From positions 1 through 63,242 of the forward strand of contig NZ_LFQR01000103.1 in the NCBI RefSeq assembly GCF_001182895.1: DNA of 63,242 bases. The letters run 5' to 3'. This document shows positions 1-8,120 of the stretch, one piece after another; position 1 is the first letter of the stretch, and each line of letters opens with the position of its first letter. A program made the position numbers and the translations under genes. The DNA is from Frateuria defendens (GTDB lineage: Bacteria; Pseudomonadota; Gammaproteobacteria; Xanthomonadales; Rhodanobacteraceae). The notes under the pieces were generated by a model, which was not told where the DNA came from, did not search any database, and saw only the letters and a program-made list of their open reading frames with translations.

Positions 1-414
1 GCCGGACTGCGTGGAGACGCTGGCGCCCGGCTGCCCGCGCACGTTCGTCACCTGGGCGTCGAGCGGGGCGCGCAGGCCGAGCACGCGCAGGCGCTGGCCC
101 AGCTCGACCTGCGCGCCTACCAGCGCCAGCTGCGCCGGCGCGGTGTCCAGCTGCGCCAGCGGCTGGCCGCGCTTGACGTGCTCGCCCTCGCGCACGTCGA
201 GTCGCGCCAGCGTGCCGTCGCGCGGCGCGGCGAGGTTGAGCAGGCCGCCTTCGACGTCGATGCGGCCGCGCGCCACCGCGGCATAGCCGGCCGCGGGCGC
301 CGCCGCCGGCGCCTGGGCCTGCGCAGGCTTGCCGTGCGAGCAGCCGGCGAGCAGCAGCGGCCCCAGCAGCATGCCCGCGGCGAGCGGAAGGAAACGGCGC
401 GGACGTGCGGTCAT
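1..414 (-). CDS. efflux periplasmic adaptor (HlyD/MacA-like lipoprotein), partial
   Basis: Periplasmic adaptor that would link the ABC permease to the outer-membrane lipoprotein encoded in the same operon. The ATG at 414 overlaps the ATPase stop as ATGA. The N-terminus is a lipoprotein signal with lipobox LLLAGC (Cys near residue 25), then an Ala/Pro linker and a biotinyl/lipoyl-like half (DGTLARLDVREGEHVKRGQ). After that comes only about 20 residues before the second lipoyl half (LRAPLDAQVTNVRGQPG), so the usual coiled-coil hairpin is very short. The C-terminal beta-barrel part lies beyond the left edge. The family call is good; the substrate is unknown. Confidence 0.85.
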   Translation of the reverse strand, partial: MTARPRRFLPLAAGMLLGPLLLAGCSHGKPAQAQAPAAAPAAGYAAVARGRIDVEGGLLNLAAPRDGTLARLDVREGEHVKRGQPLAQLDTAPAQLALVGAQVELGQRLRVLGLRAPLDAQVTNVRGQPGASVSTQSG

Positions 415-1160
415 GGCGAGGGTTCCTCGGCCGTGGCGCCGGCCGGTGTGTTGCGTTGATCGTCGAGGATACGACCGTCCTCCATGCGCAGCACGCGGTC
501 GGCGTGGTGGATCACGCGCGGGTCGTGGCTGACGCAGAGCACGGTGGTGCCGTGGCTGCGGGCGATGCGGTGCAGGATGTCGATCACGGTCTGGCCGTTG
601 GCGGCATCGAGCGCACTGGTCGGCTCGTCGGCGAACAGCAGGTCCGGCTGCTTGGCCAGCGCGCGGGCGATCGCCACGCGCTGTTTTTCGCCGCCGGAGA
701 GTTCGGCCGGGCGCAGGTGCATGCGCGGGGCCAGCCCCACTTCTTCCAGCGACTGCACGGCGCGCTCGCGCACCTGGGTCTTGGAAAGGCCGAGGTAGTG
801 CAGCGGCAGCTCCACCTGCTCGCGCGCGGTGAGCGCGGGGAACAGGTTGAAGCCCTGGAACACGAAGCCGGTGTGGTGCAGGCGAAAGCGCTCCAGCGCG
901 CGGGCGTCGAGCTGGCCGAGGTCGTGGCCGAGCGCGAGCACGCGGCCGCTGTCCACGCCCAGCAGCCCGCTCAGGATCGCCAGCAGCGTACTCTTGCCGC
1001 AGCCGGAGGGGCCGGCGATCAGGGTGAGCTCGCCCGGCTCCACCGCGATCGACAGGTCGTCCAGTATCCGGCTGCGCAGCTTGCCGGACACGAAGGCCTT
1101 GCCGATCGACTCGGCGCGCAGCGTGGGCGGGGGCGGGCTGTGGTGCATCGGCGCGTTCAT
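411..1160 (-). CDS. ABC transporter ATP-binding protein (MacB/LolD type)
   Basis: ATPase of an FtsX/MacB-class ABC pump, about 249 residues and cytoplasmic. It has Walker A GPSGCGKST (residues 50-58), the Q-loop (GFVFQGFNLFPALT), the signature LSGGEKQRVAIARAL, Walker B LLFADEPTSALD and the H-loop (CVSHDPR). The start MNAPMHH at 1160 is chosen because it overlaps the permease stop as ATGA. The frame stays open further upstream, but that stretch lies inside the permease gene and reads as low-complexity Arg/Ala/Gly. It is the fifth gene of a six-gene minus-strand operon led by a two-component system. Confidence 0.93.
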   Translation of the reverse strand: MNAPMHHSPPPPTLRAESIGKAFVSGKLRSRILDDLSIAVEPGELTLIAGPSGCGKSTLLAILSGLLGVDSGRVLALGHDLGQLDARALERFRLHHTGFVFQGFNLFPALTAREQVELPLHYLGLSKTQVRERAVQSLEEVGLAPRMHLRPAELSGGEKQRVAIARALAKQPDLLFADEPTSALDAANGQTVIDILHRIARSHGTTVLCVSHDPRVIHHADRVLRMEDGRILDDQRNTPAGATAEEPSP

Positions 1161-2296
1161 CGCAGCAGGGTCGCGGGGTCGGCACGGCGCAGCCCGCGCA
1201 CGGCGGCCACGCCGGAGACCGCGGCCAGGCCCAGGGTGAGCGCCGCGCAGGCCAGCGCCACCGGCGGGTTGAGCATCGCGGGCACGTCCTGGTTGCGCGC
1301 CAGCGCCAGCAGCGCGGCACCCAGCACGGCGGCGCCGAGCAGGCCCACGCCGCCCACCCACAGCGCCTGCTCCAGCACTACCCAGCGCAGGTCGGCCACG
1401 CTCACGCCGAGCGCGTTGAGAGTGGCGTATTCGCGCAGCGAGCCGGCCACCGCGGCCACCAGGGTCTGGCTGGTGATCACCGCGCCGACCAGGAACACGA
1501 TGGCGGCGAGGAACAGCACGCCGGCGCCGGCGCCGGTGTCGAGGATCCAGTACAGCATCGAGCGGCGCGCGAAGGCCCTGGCCGTCCATACCTCATACGG
1601 GCCGAAGGCGGCGTCGGCGCGCAGGCGCCCGGCGGCGGCCTCGACGGCGGCGCGGGCGTGGTCGTGCAGCTGGGCGACCAGGTAGGTGGGGCGGCCGCCG
1701 TCGGCGGGGTCGTTGTCCAGCTGCCGCGCGGTGTCCAGCGAGGCCACCACGTTGACGCCGCCGAGCGCGCGCAGGCCGCTGGCGACGCCGGCCACGCGCA
1801 CGCGGCGGCCGTTGATGGTGGCGCTGTCGCCGATGCCGACGCCGAGCTGGCCGAGGTCGGCGCGGTCCACCACCACCGCGTCCGGCTCGTTCAGCAGCGC
1901 ACGCAGGGCGGGCGGCAGCGCGCGGGCGAACAGCATGCCGTCGGCGCGCGGGTCGATGCCGGAGACGAACACCGACACGCCGCCGGTGCCGCCGCCGCTG
2001 TGCCAGTCCGCGTCCAGCCAGATGAATGGCTCCACCCGGGCCACCGCAGGGTCCATCAGCAGGCGCGCCTCCACGTTGGGGTCGATCGGCCGGCCGAGGT
2101 TCACGCTCTGCGTGCCGGGGTAGCCCACCCACAGATCCGCCGAGGAGCCGGTGATGTACACGCTGGCGCTGCCGAAGATGCCCAGCACCAGCGCCGCCTG
2201 CAGCAGCTGCAGCAGGCCAGCGAAGCCGACCGCCAGCACCGCCGGCAGGAAGCGCCGCCATTCGTGCACCAGGGTCTTGCGGGCGAGGGCGACCAT
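1157..2296 (-). CDS. ABC transporter permease, FtsX/MacB/DevC-like
   Basis: Inner-membrane permease of 379 residues with the FtsX plan: one helix near residues 16-38, a large periplasmic domain (about 40-250, with the motif SADLWVGYPGTQSVNLGR), and three C-terminal helices (about 262-285, 310-335 and 345-370). Such permeases are mechanotransmitters: they couple cytoplasmic ATP hydrolysis to movements of a periplasmic adaptor, and do not form a classical channel. It lies 3 bp downstream of the outer-membrane lipoprotein gene and overlaps the ATPase gene by 4 bp. The cargo cannot be deduced. A macrolide, peptide or glycolipid exporter is possible from the family. Confidence 0.9.
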   Translation of the reverse strand: MVALARKTLVHEWRRFLPAVLAVGFAGLLQLLQAALVLGIFGSASVYITGSSADLWVGYPGTQSVNLGRPIDPNVEARLLMDPAVARVEPFIWLDADWHSGGGTGGVSVFVSGIDPRADGMLFARALPPALRALLNEPDAVVVDRADLGQLGVGIGDSATINGRRVRVAGVASGLRALGGVNVVASLDTARQLDNDPADGGRPTYLVAQLHDHARAAVEAAAGRLRADAAFGPYEVWTARAFARRSMLYWILDTGAGAGVLFLAAIVFLVGAVITSQTLVAAVAGSLREYATLNALGVSVADLRWVVLEQALWVGGVGLLGAAVLGAALLALARNQDVPAMLNPPVALACAALTLGLAAVSGVAAVRGLRRADPATLLR

Positions 2297-2299
2297 CGC

Positions 2300-3778
2300 T
2301 CAGCGCCTCGCTTCGTCGGTGTTCGGCAGCGGCGCGCCGCCGAGCGCCTTGAACAGCGCCACGTAGTCCAGGTCGCGCGCGGTGTCCGCCGCGAGGCGGG
2401 CGGCGTCGGCCTGGGCGCAGGCGAGCAGGCTGTCCTGGCGGTCGAGCGGGCTGGCCAGGCGCAGCGCCACGCGCTGCGCCACGGCCTCGTCGGCGCGCCG
2501 CAGCGCCGCGGCGGCCAGGCCGGCCTGCTGCTGGACTTCGCGCTGGCGCTCCAGCCGGCCCAGCGCGGTCTCCACCTCGGCCACGCCTTCCAGCACCGCC
2601 TGCCGGTAGGCGTAGACGGCGGCCTGCAGCTCGTGCTGCTTGGCGTGGGATTGGGACACGCGCAGGCCCCAGTCGAACAGCGGGATGTCGATCAGCGGGC
2701 CGAACGAGGGGATGGCGTTGGTATGCGTGCGGCGGTGGCTGGCGATGTTGTTGGACCACATGATCGAACCGCCGAGCGCGAGGCTGGGGTAGAGCGCCGC
2801 GTGGGCCAGCCCGGCCTCGCCGGCGGCGCGCAGCACCCTGGCCTCGGCCTGGGCGATCTCGGGGCGGGTGCGCAGCAGGTCGGCCGGGGTCGTGGTGAGC
2901 CGCCAGTCGCCCAGTGCCGGCGGCGGGCCGGGTTGCAGCCAGGCCGGGTCCGGCGCGTTGCGGCCGAGCAGCACGGCCAGCCGCTCGGCGGCGCCGTCGA
3001 TCGCCTGCTGCGGTTCGGCCAGCGCCGCCGTGGCGTCGGCCAGCGCGGCCTGCGCGCGCGCCACCGCGTCGGCGGGCGCCAGCTGCAGGCGTTGGCGGGT
3101 TTCGAGCAGGTCGAGCTGCCGCTGCCTCGCCTCGCGCACCTGCGTCAGCAGTTGCACCTGCTGCTGCGCCGACCGCAGCGTGATCCATTGCCGCACGACC
3201 TCGCCGGTCAGCGATACCCGCACCGCGGCGAGGTCGGCCGCGGCGCCGTCCAGTTCGCCCCGGGCCAGGCGCTCGCTGGAGTCGGCCCGGCCGAACAGGC
3301 CGAGCTCCCACACCGAATCGAAACCGATCAGGAAGAACGAGGCACTGGCGTCCGGCGCGATCGCCTGGTCGGTGCGCACCCGCAGGCGCGGCAGGTAGTT
3401 GGCGCCCACATGCGAATGCAGCGCGCGGGCGGCCAGCAGGTGCTCGCGCGCCTGGGCCACATCGAGGTTGCCGGCCAGGGCGCGGTCCACCAGCGCATCC
3501 AGCTGCGGATCGTTGAAGGCGTGCCACCAGCCGCGCAGGTCGGGCGCCGCGGCGCCGTCGCCGCCGGGATGCCGCCAGGCGGCCGGCGCCGGCGGATCGA
3601 GCCGCGGCAGGTCGGCGGCGCAGCCGGCGAGCAGCGCCGCGGCGGCGAGCACGGCCGTACCCGCCAGCCGGCACATCGCCGCCGCACCGGGCATGCGGAG
3701 CAGCCAGGGCATCAGGCGTGGTGCGGCAGGCGGACGGGGGCGGTGGGGAACCGCGGCGAAGAGAACCGGAAGCGGCAT
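2300..3778 (-). CDS. outer-membrane efflux lipoprotein (NodT/OprM family)
   Basis: TolC-like outer-membrane channel of up to 492 residues, the exit duct of the tripartite pump. A hydrophobic stretch ends in lipobox LLAGC. Two outer-membrane-factor repeats follow, with typical features such as the mid-protein motif RTRPEIAQAEARVLRAAGEAGLAHAALYPSLAL (quoted in part; RPEIAQAEA is the diagnostic core). The start is uncertain: ATG codons at 3778, 3712, 3694 and 3676 are in frame, none has a strong ribosome-binding site, and 3712 or later gives a more normal lipoprotein signal length. It sits 25 bp after the sensor kinase, so pump and sensor are probably one transcript. Confidence 0.88.
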   Translation of the reverse strand: MPLPVLFAAVPHRPRPPAAPRLMPWLLRMPGAAAMCRLAGTAVLAAAALLAGCAADLPRLDPPAPAAWRHPGGDGAAAPDLRGWWHAFNDPQLDALVDRALAGNLDVAQAREHLLAARALHSHVGANYLPRLRVRTDQAIAPDASASFFLIGFDSVWELGLFGRADSSERLARGELDGAAADLAAVRVSLTGEVVRQWITLRSAQQQVQLLTQVREARQRQLDLLETRQRLQLAPADAVARAQAALADATAALAEPQQAIDGAAERLAVLLGRNAPDPAWLQPGPPPALGDWRLTTTPADLLRTRPEIAQAEARVLRAAGEAGLAHAALYPSLALGGSIMWSNNIASHRRTHTNAIPSFGPLIDIPLFDWGLRVSQSHAKQHELQAAVYAYRQAVLEGVAEVETALGRLERQREVQQQAGLAAAALRRADEAVAQRVALRLASPLDRQDSLLACAQADAARLAADTARDLDYVALFKALGGAPLPNTDEARR

Positions 3779-3803
3779 GGCCGTAGTCTCGTGCGGCTCG
3801 GTT

Positions 3804-5204
3804 TCATGAAGTTTTCGGCGGCGCAGGAAATTTCAGCGCCACCCGCAGCCCGCCTTCGCTGCCGCGCCCGTAGTGCACCTCGGCGCCGTGCCCGGCAGCG
3901 ATCTCGTGCACGATGGCGAGGCCGAGCCCGGTGCCGTCCTCGCGGTTGCCCGGCGCGCGGAAGAAGCGCTCGCCCAGCCGCGACAGCAGTTCCTCGGGCA
4001 CGCCCGGCCCGTTGTCCTCCACGTATAGCTCCACGCCGTCCTCGGCGGCCACCAGGCCCACGGTGACGGTGCTGCCGCGGCCGGCGTAGCGCAGCGCGTT
4101 GTCGATCAGGTTGTCCAGCAGCTCCTGCAGGGCCGCCGCATCGCCCATCACGTGCAGCGGCTGCTCGGGCCCGATGTAGCCGAGGTCGATGCCGGCGCGC
4201 AGCGCCTCGTGCACGCGCAGGCCCACCGCCTCGGGCACCAGCCGGCTCAGCTCCAGCGGGACGTGGTTGTCCGGCGTCTTGTGCGGCGACTGCGCCCGCG
4301 TCAGCGCCAGCAGCTGGGTGGACGTGCGGGTGACGCGCTGGGTGAGCTGGCGGATGTAGTCCAGCGCTTCCTTCTGGGTGTCGGCGTCCTTGGCGGCCAG
4401 CGCGCGCTCGGTGTGCAGGCGCAGCCCGGCGAGCGGCGTGCGCAGCTGGTGCGCGGCGTCGGCGATGAAGCGCTCCTGCAGCGTGAGCACGCCGCGCAGG
4501 CGGGCGAACAGCGCGTCGATGGTGCGGGTCAGCGGCAGGATCTCGCGCGGCACGTCGGCGGCGGTGATCGGGGCAAGCTCATGCTCGCGCGCGGCCAGGC
4601 GGCGGGTGAGCGGCCGCAGCACCAGCAGGCCGTGGTTGACGCCGAACCACACCAGCGCCAGCACGCTCAGGATCAGCAGGGTCTGCAGCGGAACGGTCAG
4701 CAGCAGGATCTCGCGGGCGCGCTGGTGGCGGTCCTGCAGCGTTTCGGCGACGGTCACGGTGATGGTGTCGCCGGGCTCGCGCGGCGAGTCGAAGCTGACC
4801 GTGGCGGCACGCACGGGGCGGCGGCCGTGGAAGGTGTCGTAGAGCACCGGCGGCGCGTTCGGCGCCAGCGTGGACAGCCCGCGCAGCCTGGAGTGCCCGC
4901 TGAGCAGGCCATGCATGCGGCTGACGATGGCGAAGTAGTTGGGCCCGTCGGGATCGTATTCGAGCAGGAAGCGTGCCTGGGCGCTGAGCGGGCCGCCGGG
5001 GTCGGTGCGCAGCATCTCCGCCAGGGTCTGGGCGTCGTCGCTGAGGTCGTTGTCGTGCACCCGGTTGGAATAGCTGAGCGCCACGCCGTAGGTGAGCAGC
5101 GCGTCGAGCAGCAGCAGCGCCAGCATCGGCACCAGCAGGAAGATCAGCAGGCGCCGGCGCAGGCTCGGGTGGCGTTCGCCGGCGATGGGCGCGGGCTCAC
5201 TCAC
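3804..5204 (-). CDS. sensor histidine kinase (TctE/QseC type)
   Basis: Membrane kinase of 466 residues. It has TM1 at about 18-41, a periplasmic sensor region, TM2 at about 165-190, then a HisKA domain with the phosphoacceptor in AAHQLRTPLAGLRLHTE (His near residue 250). The HATPase domain follows, with N box DNLIDNALRYAG, G1 box VEDNGPGVPEE and G2 box DGTGLGLAIVHEI. The 2CSK-type N-terminus resembles tricarboxylate and quorum sensors, but I cannot name a ligand. It overlaps the response-regulator stop by 8 bp and precedes the efflux genes, so it probably controls them. Confidence 0.93.
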   Translation of the reverse strand: MSEPAPIAGERHPSLRRRLLIFLLVPMLALLLLDALLTYGVALSYSNRVHDNDLSDDAQTLAEMLRTDPGGPLSAQARFLLEYDPDGPNYFAIVSRMHGLLSGHSRLRGLSTLAPNAPPVLYDTFHGRRPVRAATVSFDSPREPGDTITVTVAETLQDRHQRAREILLLTVPLQTLLILSVLALVWFGVNHGLLVLRPLTRRLAAREHELAPITAADVPREILPLTRTIDALFARLRGVLTLQERFIADAAHQLRTPLAGLRLHTERALAAKDADTQKEALDYIRQLTQRVTRTSTQLLALTRAQSPHKTPDNHVPLELSRLVPEAVGLRVHEALRAGIDLGYIGPEQPLHVMGDAAALQELLDNLIDNALRYAGRGSTVTVGLVAAEDGVELYVEDNGPGVPEELLSRLGERFFRAPGNREDGTGLGLAIVHEIAAGHGAEVHYGRGSEGGLRVALKFPAPPKTS

Positions 5205-5877
5205 CGTCGCCGCCTTCTTCCTGCAGCGTGTAGCCGAGCCCGCGGATGGTGCGGATGCCGGCGCCGCTGCCGCGCAGCTTGCGGCGCAGGCGATGGATGG
5301 CGATGTCCAGGCCGTTGTCGGTCAGCTCCTCGTCCCAGCTGCACAGCGCTTCCACCAGCTGGGCGCGGCTGGTGACGCGGTCGGGCCGTACCGCCAGCGC
5401 GGCGAGCAGGCCGAACTCGCGGGCGGTGAGTTCCAGCGCGGCGTCGTCGGCCCAGGCGCGGTGGCCGGTGAGGTCCAGCCGCAGGCGGCCGAGCTTGAGC
5501 TCCGGCGTGCCGTTGCTCGTCGCCCGGCGCAGGATGGCGCGCACGCGGGCCTCGAACTCGGCCAGGGCGAAGGGCTTGATCAGGATGTCGTCGGCGCCGA
5601 GGTCGAGCACGCGCACGCGCTCGTTGAGCCCTTCGCGCGCGGTGACCACCAGCACCGGCATGCCTTCGCCGCGCCGGCGCAGGCGGTTCAGCACCTCGCT
5701 GCCGTCCAGCGCGGGCAGGCCGAGGTCGAGCACGAGCAGGTCGTAGGGCGTGTCGCGCACGGCGGTGTCGGCGCTCACGCCGTCGGTGACGTGGTCCACC
5801 GCATGGCCCTGCTGGCGCAGGGCGGCGCGGATGCCGGCCGCGATGGCCGGATCGTCTTCGGCGATCAGAATGCGCAT
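5197..5877 (-). CDS. response regulator, OmpR/PhoB family
   Basis: Cytoplasmic DNA-binding regulator of 226 residues. The receiver domain has the acidic pair D8/D9, phospho-Asp D51 (LVLDLGLPALDG) and the conserved Lys in LIKPF. The C-terminal winged helix includes IHRLRRKLRGSGAGIRTIRGLGY. A strong AGGAGG site lies upstream of the ATG. It heads the minus-strand operon and is divergent from the Fur-box/PepSY cluster, so the 5878-6040 spacer carries both promoters. Confidence 0.95.
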   Translation of the reverse strand: MRILIAEDDPAIAAGIRAALRQQGHAVDHVTDGVSADTAVRDTPYDLLVLDLGLPALDGSEVLNRLRRRGEGMPVLVVTAREGLNERVRVLDLGADDILIKPFALAEFEARVRAILRRATSNGTPELKLGRLRLDLTGHRAWADDAALELTAREFGLLAALAVRPDRVTSRAQLVEALCSWDEELTDNGLDIAIHRLRRKLRGSGAGIRTIRGLGYTLQEEGGDGE

Positions 5878-5930
5878 GGGTGGTTCCTCCTTGTTGGTAT
5901 TGGCAGGCCTTCGATGGCCGGCTCGGAGTT

Positions 5931-5949
5931 GGTAATGATTCTCATTTTA
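5931..5949. promoter_or_regulatory. Fur box upstream of the PepSY-ApbE redox cluster
   Basis: GGTAATGATTCTCATTTTA matches 14 of 19 positions of the classical Fur consensus GATAATGATAATCATTATC, including the core AATGAT..TCATT. It lies about 110 bp upstream of the chosen PepSY start and 54 bp upstream of the divergent response regulator, so it could repress either or both when iron is plentiful. The match was counted by eye. Confidence 0.85.
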
Positions 5950-6040
5950 TGCCATGCTCCCGAGGCCTTCGTCCAGGCAGTCCGTGTCCTTATGTCGCCG
6001 GCTGCCGACTGCACGGACAACCCGGTGGCCCGGCAAGTTC

Positions 6041-6721
6041 ATGGCAGATGCCGACGCGGCGATGGCAGGCCTCACGTGGAACCGGGTATTGGCAATGGTG
6101 GAAAAAAACGGGGGGCCGGATCGCGCATTCTGGCTCAAGCAACTGCATCGCTGGCACTGGATCAGCTCCGCGCTGTGCCTGGTGGGCATGCTGCTGTTCG
6201 CTTTCACCGGCCTCACTCTCAACCACGCCGGCCGCATCGAGGCCAAGCCGCAGACACAGCATCGCACGGCCGCGCTGCCGGCGCCGCTGCGGCACGCGCT
6301 GGCCACAGCCGCGCCGCGCAAGGACGCCCCGCTGCCCGCCGCGGTCAGCGACTGGCTCGGCGACGCGCTGAAGGTGGACCTCGCCGGCCGCGGCGCCGAC
6401 TGGTCCGACGACGAGGTGCTGGTGTCGATGCCGCGCCCCGGCGGCGACGCCTGGGTCAGCATCGACCGCGAAACCGGCGCGGTCGAATACGAGCGCACCG
6501 ACCGCGGCTGGATCGCCTGGCTCAACGACCTGCACAAGGGGCGCCACGCCGGCCCGGCCTGGGGCTGGTTCATCGACCTGTTCGCGCTGTCCTGCCTGGT
6601 GTTTGCGCTGAGCGGGCTGCTGCTGCTCAAGATGCACGCCGCGCAGCGCGGCGCCACCTGGCCGCTGGTGGCCTTCGGCGTGCTGCTGCCGCTGCTGTTG
6701 ATCGTGTTGTTCGTCCACTGA
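6041..6721 (+). CDS. PepSY-associated transmembrane protein (PiuB-like, probable heme electron carrier)
   Basis: Inner-membrane protein of about 226 residues. An N-terminal LKQLHRWHW box leads into TM1 (about 41-62). A PepSY-like periplasmic segment follows (VSIDRETGAVEYERTDRGW), then the LNDLHKGRHAG box and two C-terminal helices. Paired His residues at both helix boundaries are the usual heme-b ligands in this family. Proteins of this type are linked to ferric-siderophore reduction (PiuB/FpvG class). ATG codons at 5954, 6041, 6062 and 6095 are in frame and none has a clear ribosome-binding site; 6041 is a compromise. It is the first gene of a five-gene cluster behind the Fur box. Confidence 0.85.
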   Translation: MADADAAMAGLTWNRVLAMVEKNGGPDRAFWLKQLHRWHWISSALCLVGMLLFAFTGLTLNHAGRIEAKPQTQHRTAALPAPLRHALATAAPRKDAPLPAAVSDWLGDALKVDLAGRGADWSDDEVLVSMPRPGGDAWVSIDRETGAVEYERTDRGWIAWLNDLHKGRHAGPAWGWFIDLFALSCLVFALSGLLLLKMHAAQRGATWPLVAFGVLLPLLLIVLFVH

Positions 6722-6744
6722 CCGTCATCCCTTAAGGAGCACCC

Positions 6745-7260
6745 ATGCGACGCCTGCTGTTCTCCACCCCCGCGCTGCTGCTCGCCACGCCTGCGCTGGC
6801 GGCCGATCTCGACGTGACCGTGCAGATCCCCCAGCTGGACGTGGCCGAATACCACCGCCCCTACACCGCCGTGTGGATCGAGCGCGAAGACCACGGCGTC
6901 GCCGCCCAGCTGGCGCTGTGGTACGCGCAGAAGGAGTCGAAGGAGGGCGCCGGCACCAAGTGGCTGCCGGAGCTGCGCCAGTGGTGGCGGCGCGGCGGCC
7001 GCGACCTGCAGCTGCCGGTGGACGGGGTCTCCGGTGCGACCCGCCCGGCCGGCGAGCAGCACCTGAAGTTCGTCCAGGGCAAGGCGCCGCTGGGCGCGCT
7101 CGCGCCCGGCAAGTACACGCTGGTGGTGGAGGCCGCGCGCGAGGCCGGCGGCCGCGAGGTGGTGCGCGTGCCCTTCGAGTGGCCGACCACCGCCCACCGC
7201 GAACTCGCCGCCCAGGGCAGCACCGAACTGGGCGCGGTCAAGCTCGACCTCGCGCCCTGA
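6745..7260 (+). CDS. DUF2271 protein, exported, with ApbE flavinylation motif
   Basis: Periplasmic protein of 171 residues with a Sec signal peptide (cleavage about LALA-AD, residues 19/20) and a good AAGGAG ribosome-binding site. The body matches DUF2271. Residues 93-99 read DGVSGAT, which fits the D-x-x-S/T-G-A-T/S consensus where ApbE attaches FMN covalently through the final Thr/Ser; here that is T99. With apbE two genes downstream, this is the most likely flavinylated electron carrier of the cluster. The DUF assignment is from sequence resemblance; the flavin role is inferred from the motif and the neighbours. Confidence 0.88.
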   Translation: MRRLLFSTPALLLATPALAADLDVTVQIPQLDVAEYHRPYTAVWIEREDHGVAAQLALWYAQKESKEGAGTKWLPELRQWWRRGGRDLQLPVDGVSGATRPAGEQHLKFVQGKAPLGALAPGKYTLVVEAAREAGGREVVRVPFEWPTTAHRELAAQGSTELGAVKLDLAP

Positions 7261-7285
7261 TCCCATTCCCGCCACGGAGCACGAC

Positions 7286-8098
7286 ATGATCCTGCGTACC
7301 CTGACTCGCGGCGCCTTCGCGCTGGTCCTGGCGTTGCCGCTGGCCGCGCCGGCGCACAAGCTGTGGATGCTGCCCTCGGCCACCAACGTCGCCGGCCCCG
7401 ACCCGTGGGTGACGGTGGACGCGGCCGCCTCCGACGGCCTGTTCTACCCCGACCACGTGCCGGCCCGCCTCGACTGGCTGACCGTCACCGCGCCGGACGG
7501 CCAGACGGCCAAACCGGAGAACGCGCTCACCGGCAAATACCGCAGCACCTTCGACCTGCACCTCACCCAGCCGGGCACCTACAAGCTGGCGCTGGTCAAC
7601 CAGGGCGTGTTCGCCGGCTACGAATGGAACGGCGAGAAGAAGCGCTGGCGCGGCGACGCCGCGGCGCTGGCCGGGGCGATTCCAGCCGGGGCGCAGCACG
7701 TGGAGGTCAGCGAGATGCTCAACCGCGTGGAGACCTTCGTCACCAACGGCAAGCCCAGCGACGGCGCGTTCAAGCCCAGCGGCAAGGGGCTCGAGCTGGT
7801 GCCGGTGACGCGGCCGACCGACCTGGTCGCCGGCGAGGCGGCCAGCTTCCGGCTGCTGCTCGACGGCAAGCCGGCGGCCGGGCTCAAGGTCATCGCCATC
7901 GCCGGCGCCACGCGCTACCGCAACGCGCCGGAGCAGCAGGAGGCCACCACCGGCGCGGACGGCCAGTTCAGCCTCACCTGGGCGCACCCTGGCATGTACT
8001 GGATCAGCGCCAGCACCCAGGACGGCAAGACCAGCGTGAAGCAGGCCAGGCAGCGCCGCCTGTCCTACGCCGCCACGCTGGAAGTGCTGCCGGAATGA
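7286..8098 (+). CDS. DUF4198 periplasmic protein
   Basis: Secreted protein of 270 residues. The signal peptide ends APA with His as the predicted first mature residue (APA-HKLWMLP). The rest is a DUF4198 layout: an N-terminal beta-sandwich region (about 24-150) and a C-terminal domain with DGQFSLTWAHPGMYWISAS. A mature N-terminal His is reminiscent of copper His-brace proteins, but no copper chemistry can be proved here. It lies 25 bp after the DUF2271 gene, in a recurring PepSY-DUF2271-DUF4198-ApbE arrangement. Its role is unknown; substrate or metal binding next to the flavin protein is a guess. Confidence 0.85.
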   Translation: MILRTLTRGAFALVLALPLAAPAHKLWMLPSATNVAGPDPWVTVDAAASDGLFYPDHVPARLDWLTVTAPDGQTAKPENALTGKYRSTFDLHLTQPGTYKLALVNQGVFAGYEWNGEKKRWRGDAAALAGAIPAGAQHVEVSEMLNRVETFVTNGKPSDGAFKPSGKGLELVPVTRPTDLVAGEAASFRLLLDGKPAAGLKVIAIAGATRYRNAPEQQEATTGADGQFSLTWAHPGMYWISASTQDGKTSVKQARQRRLSYAATLEVLPE

Positions 8099-8120
8099 GC
8101 GTGCCGCGGAGCGCTCGCTG

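Noticed and set aside
1658-4066. 802-residue open frame on the plus strand, opposite the ABC permease and outer-membrane lipoprotein genes
   Set aside because: Low-complexity Arg/Ala/Gly/His/Gln composition typical of antisense frames at about 70% GC; the minus strand encodes recognisable families over the same bases.
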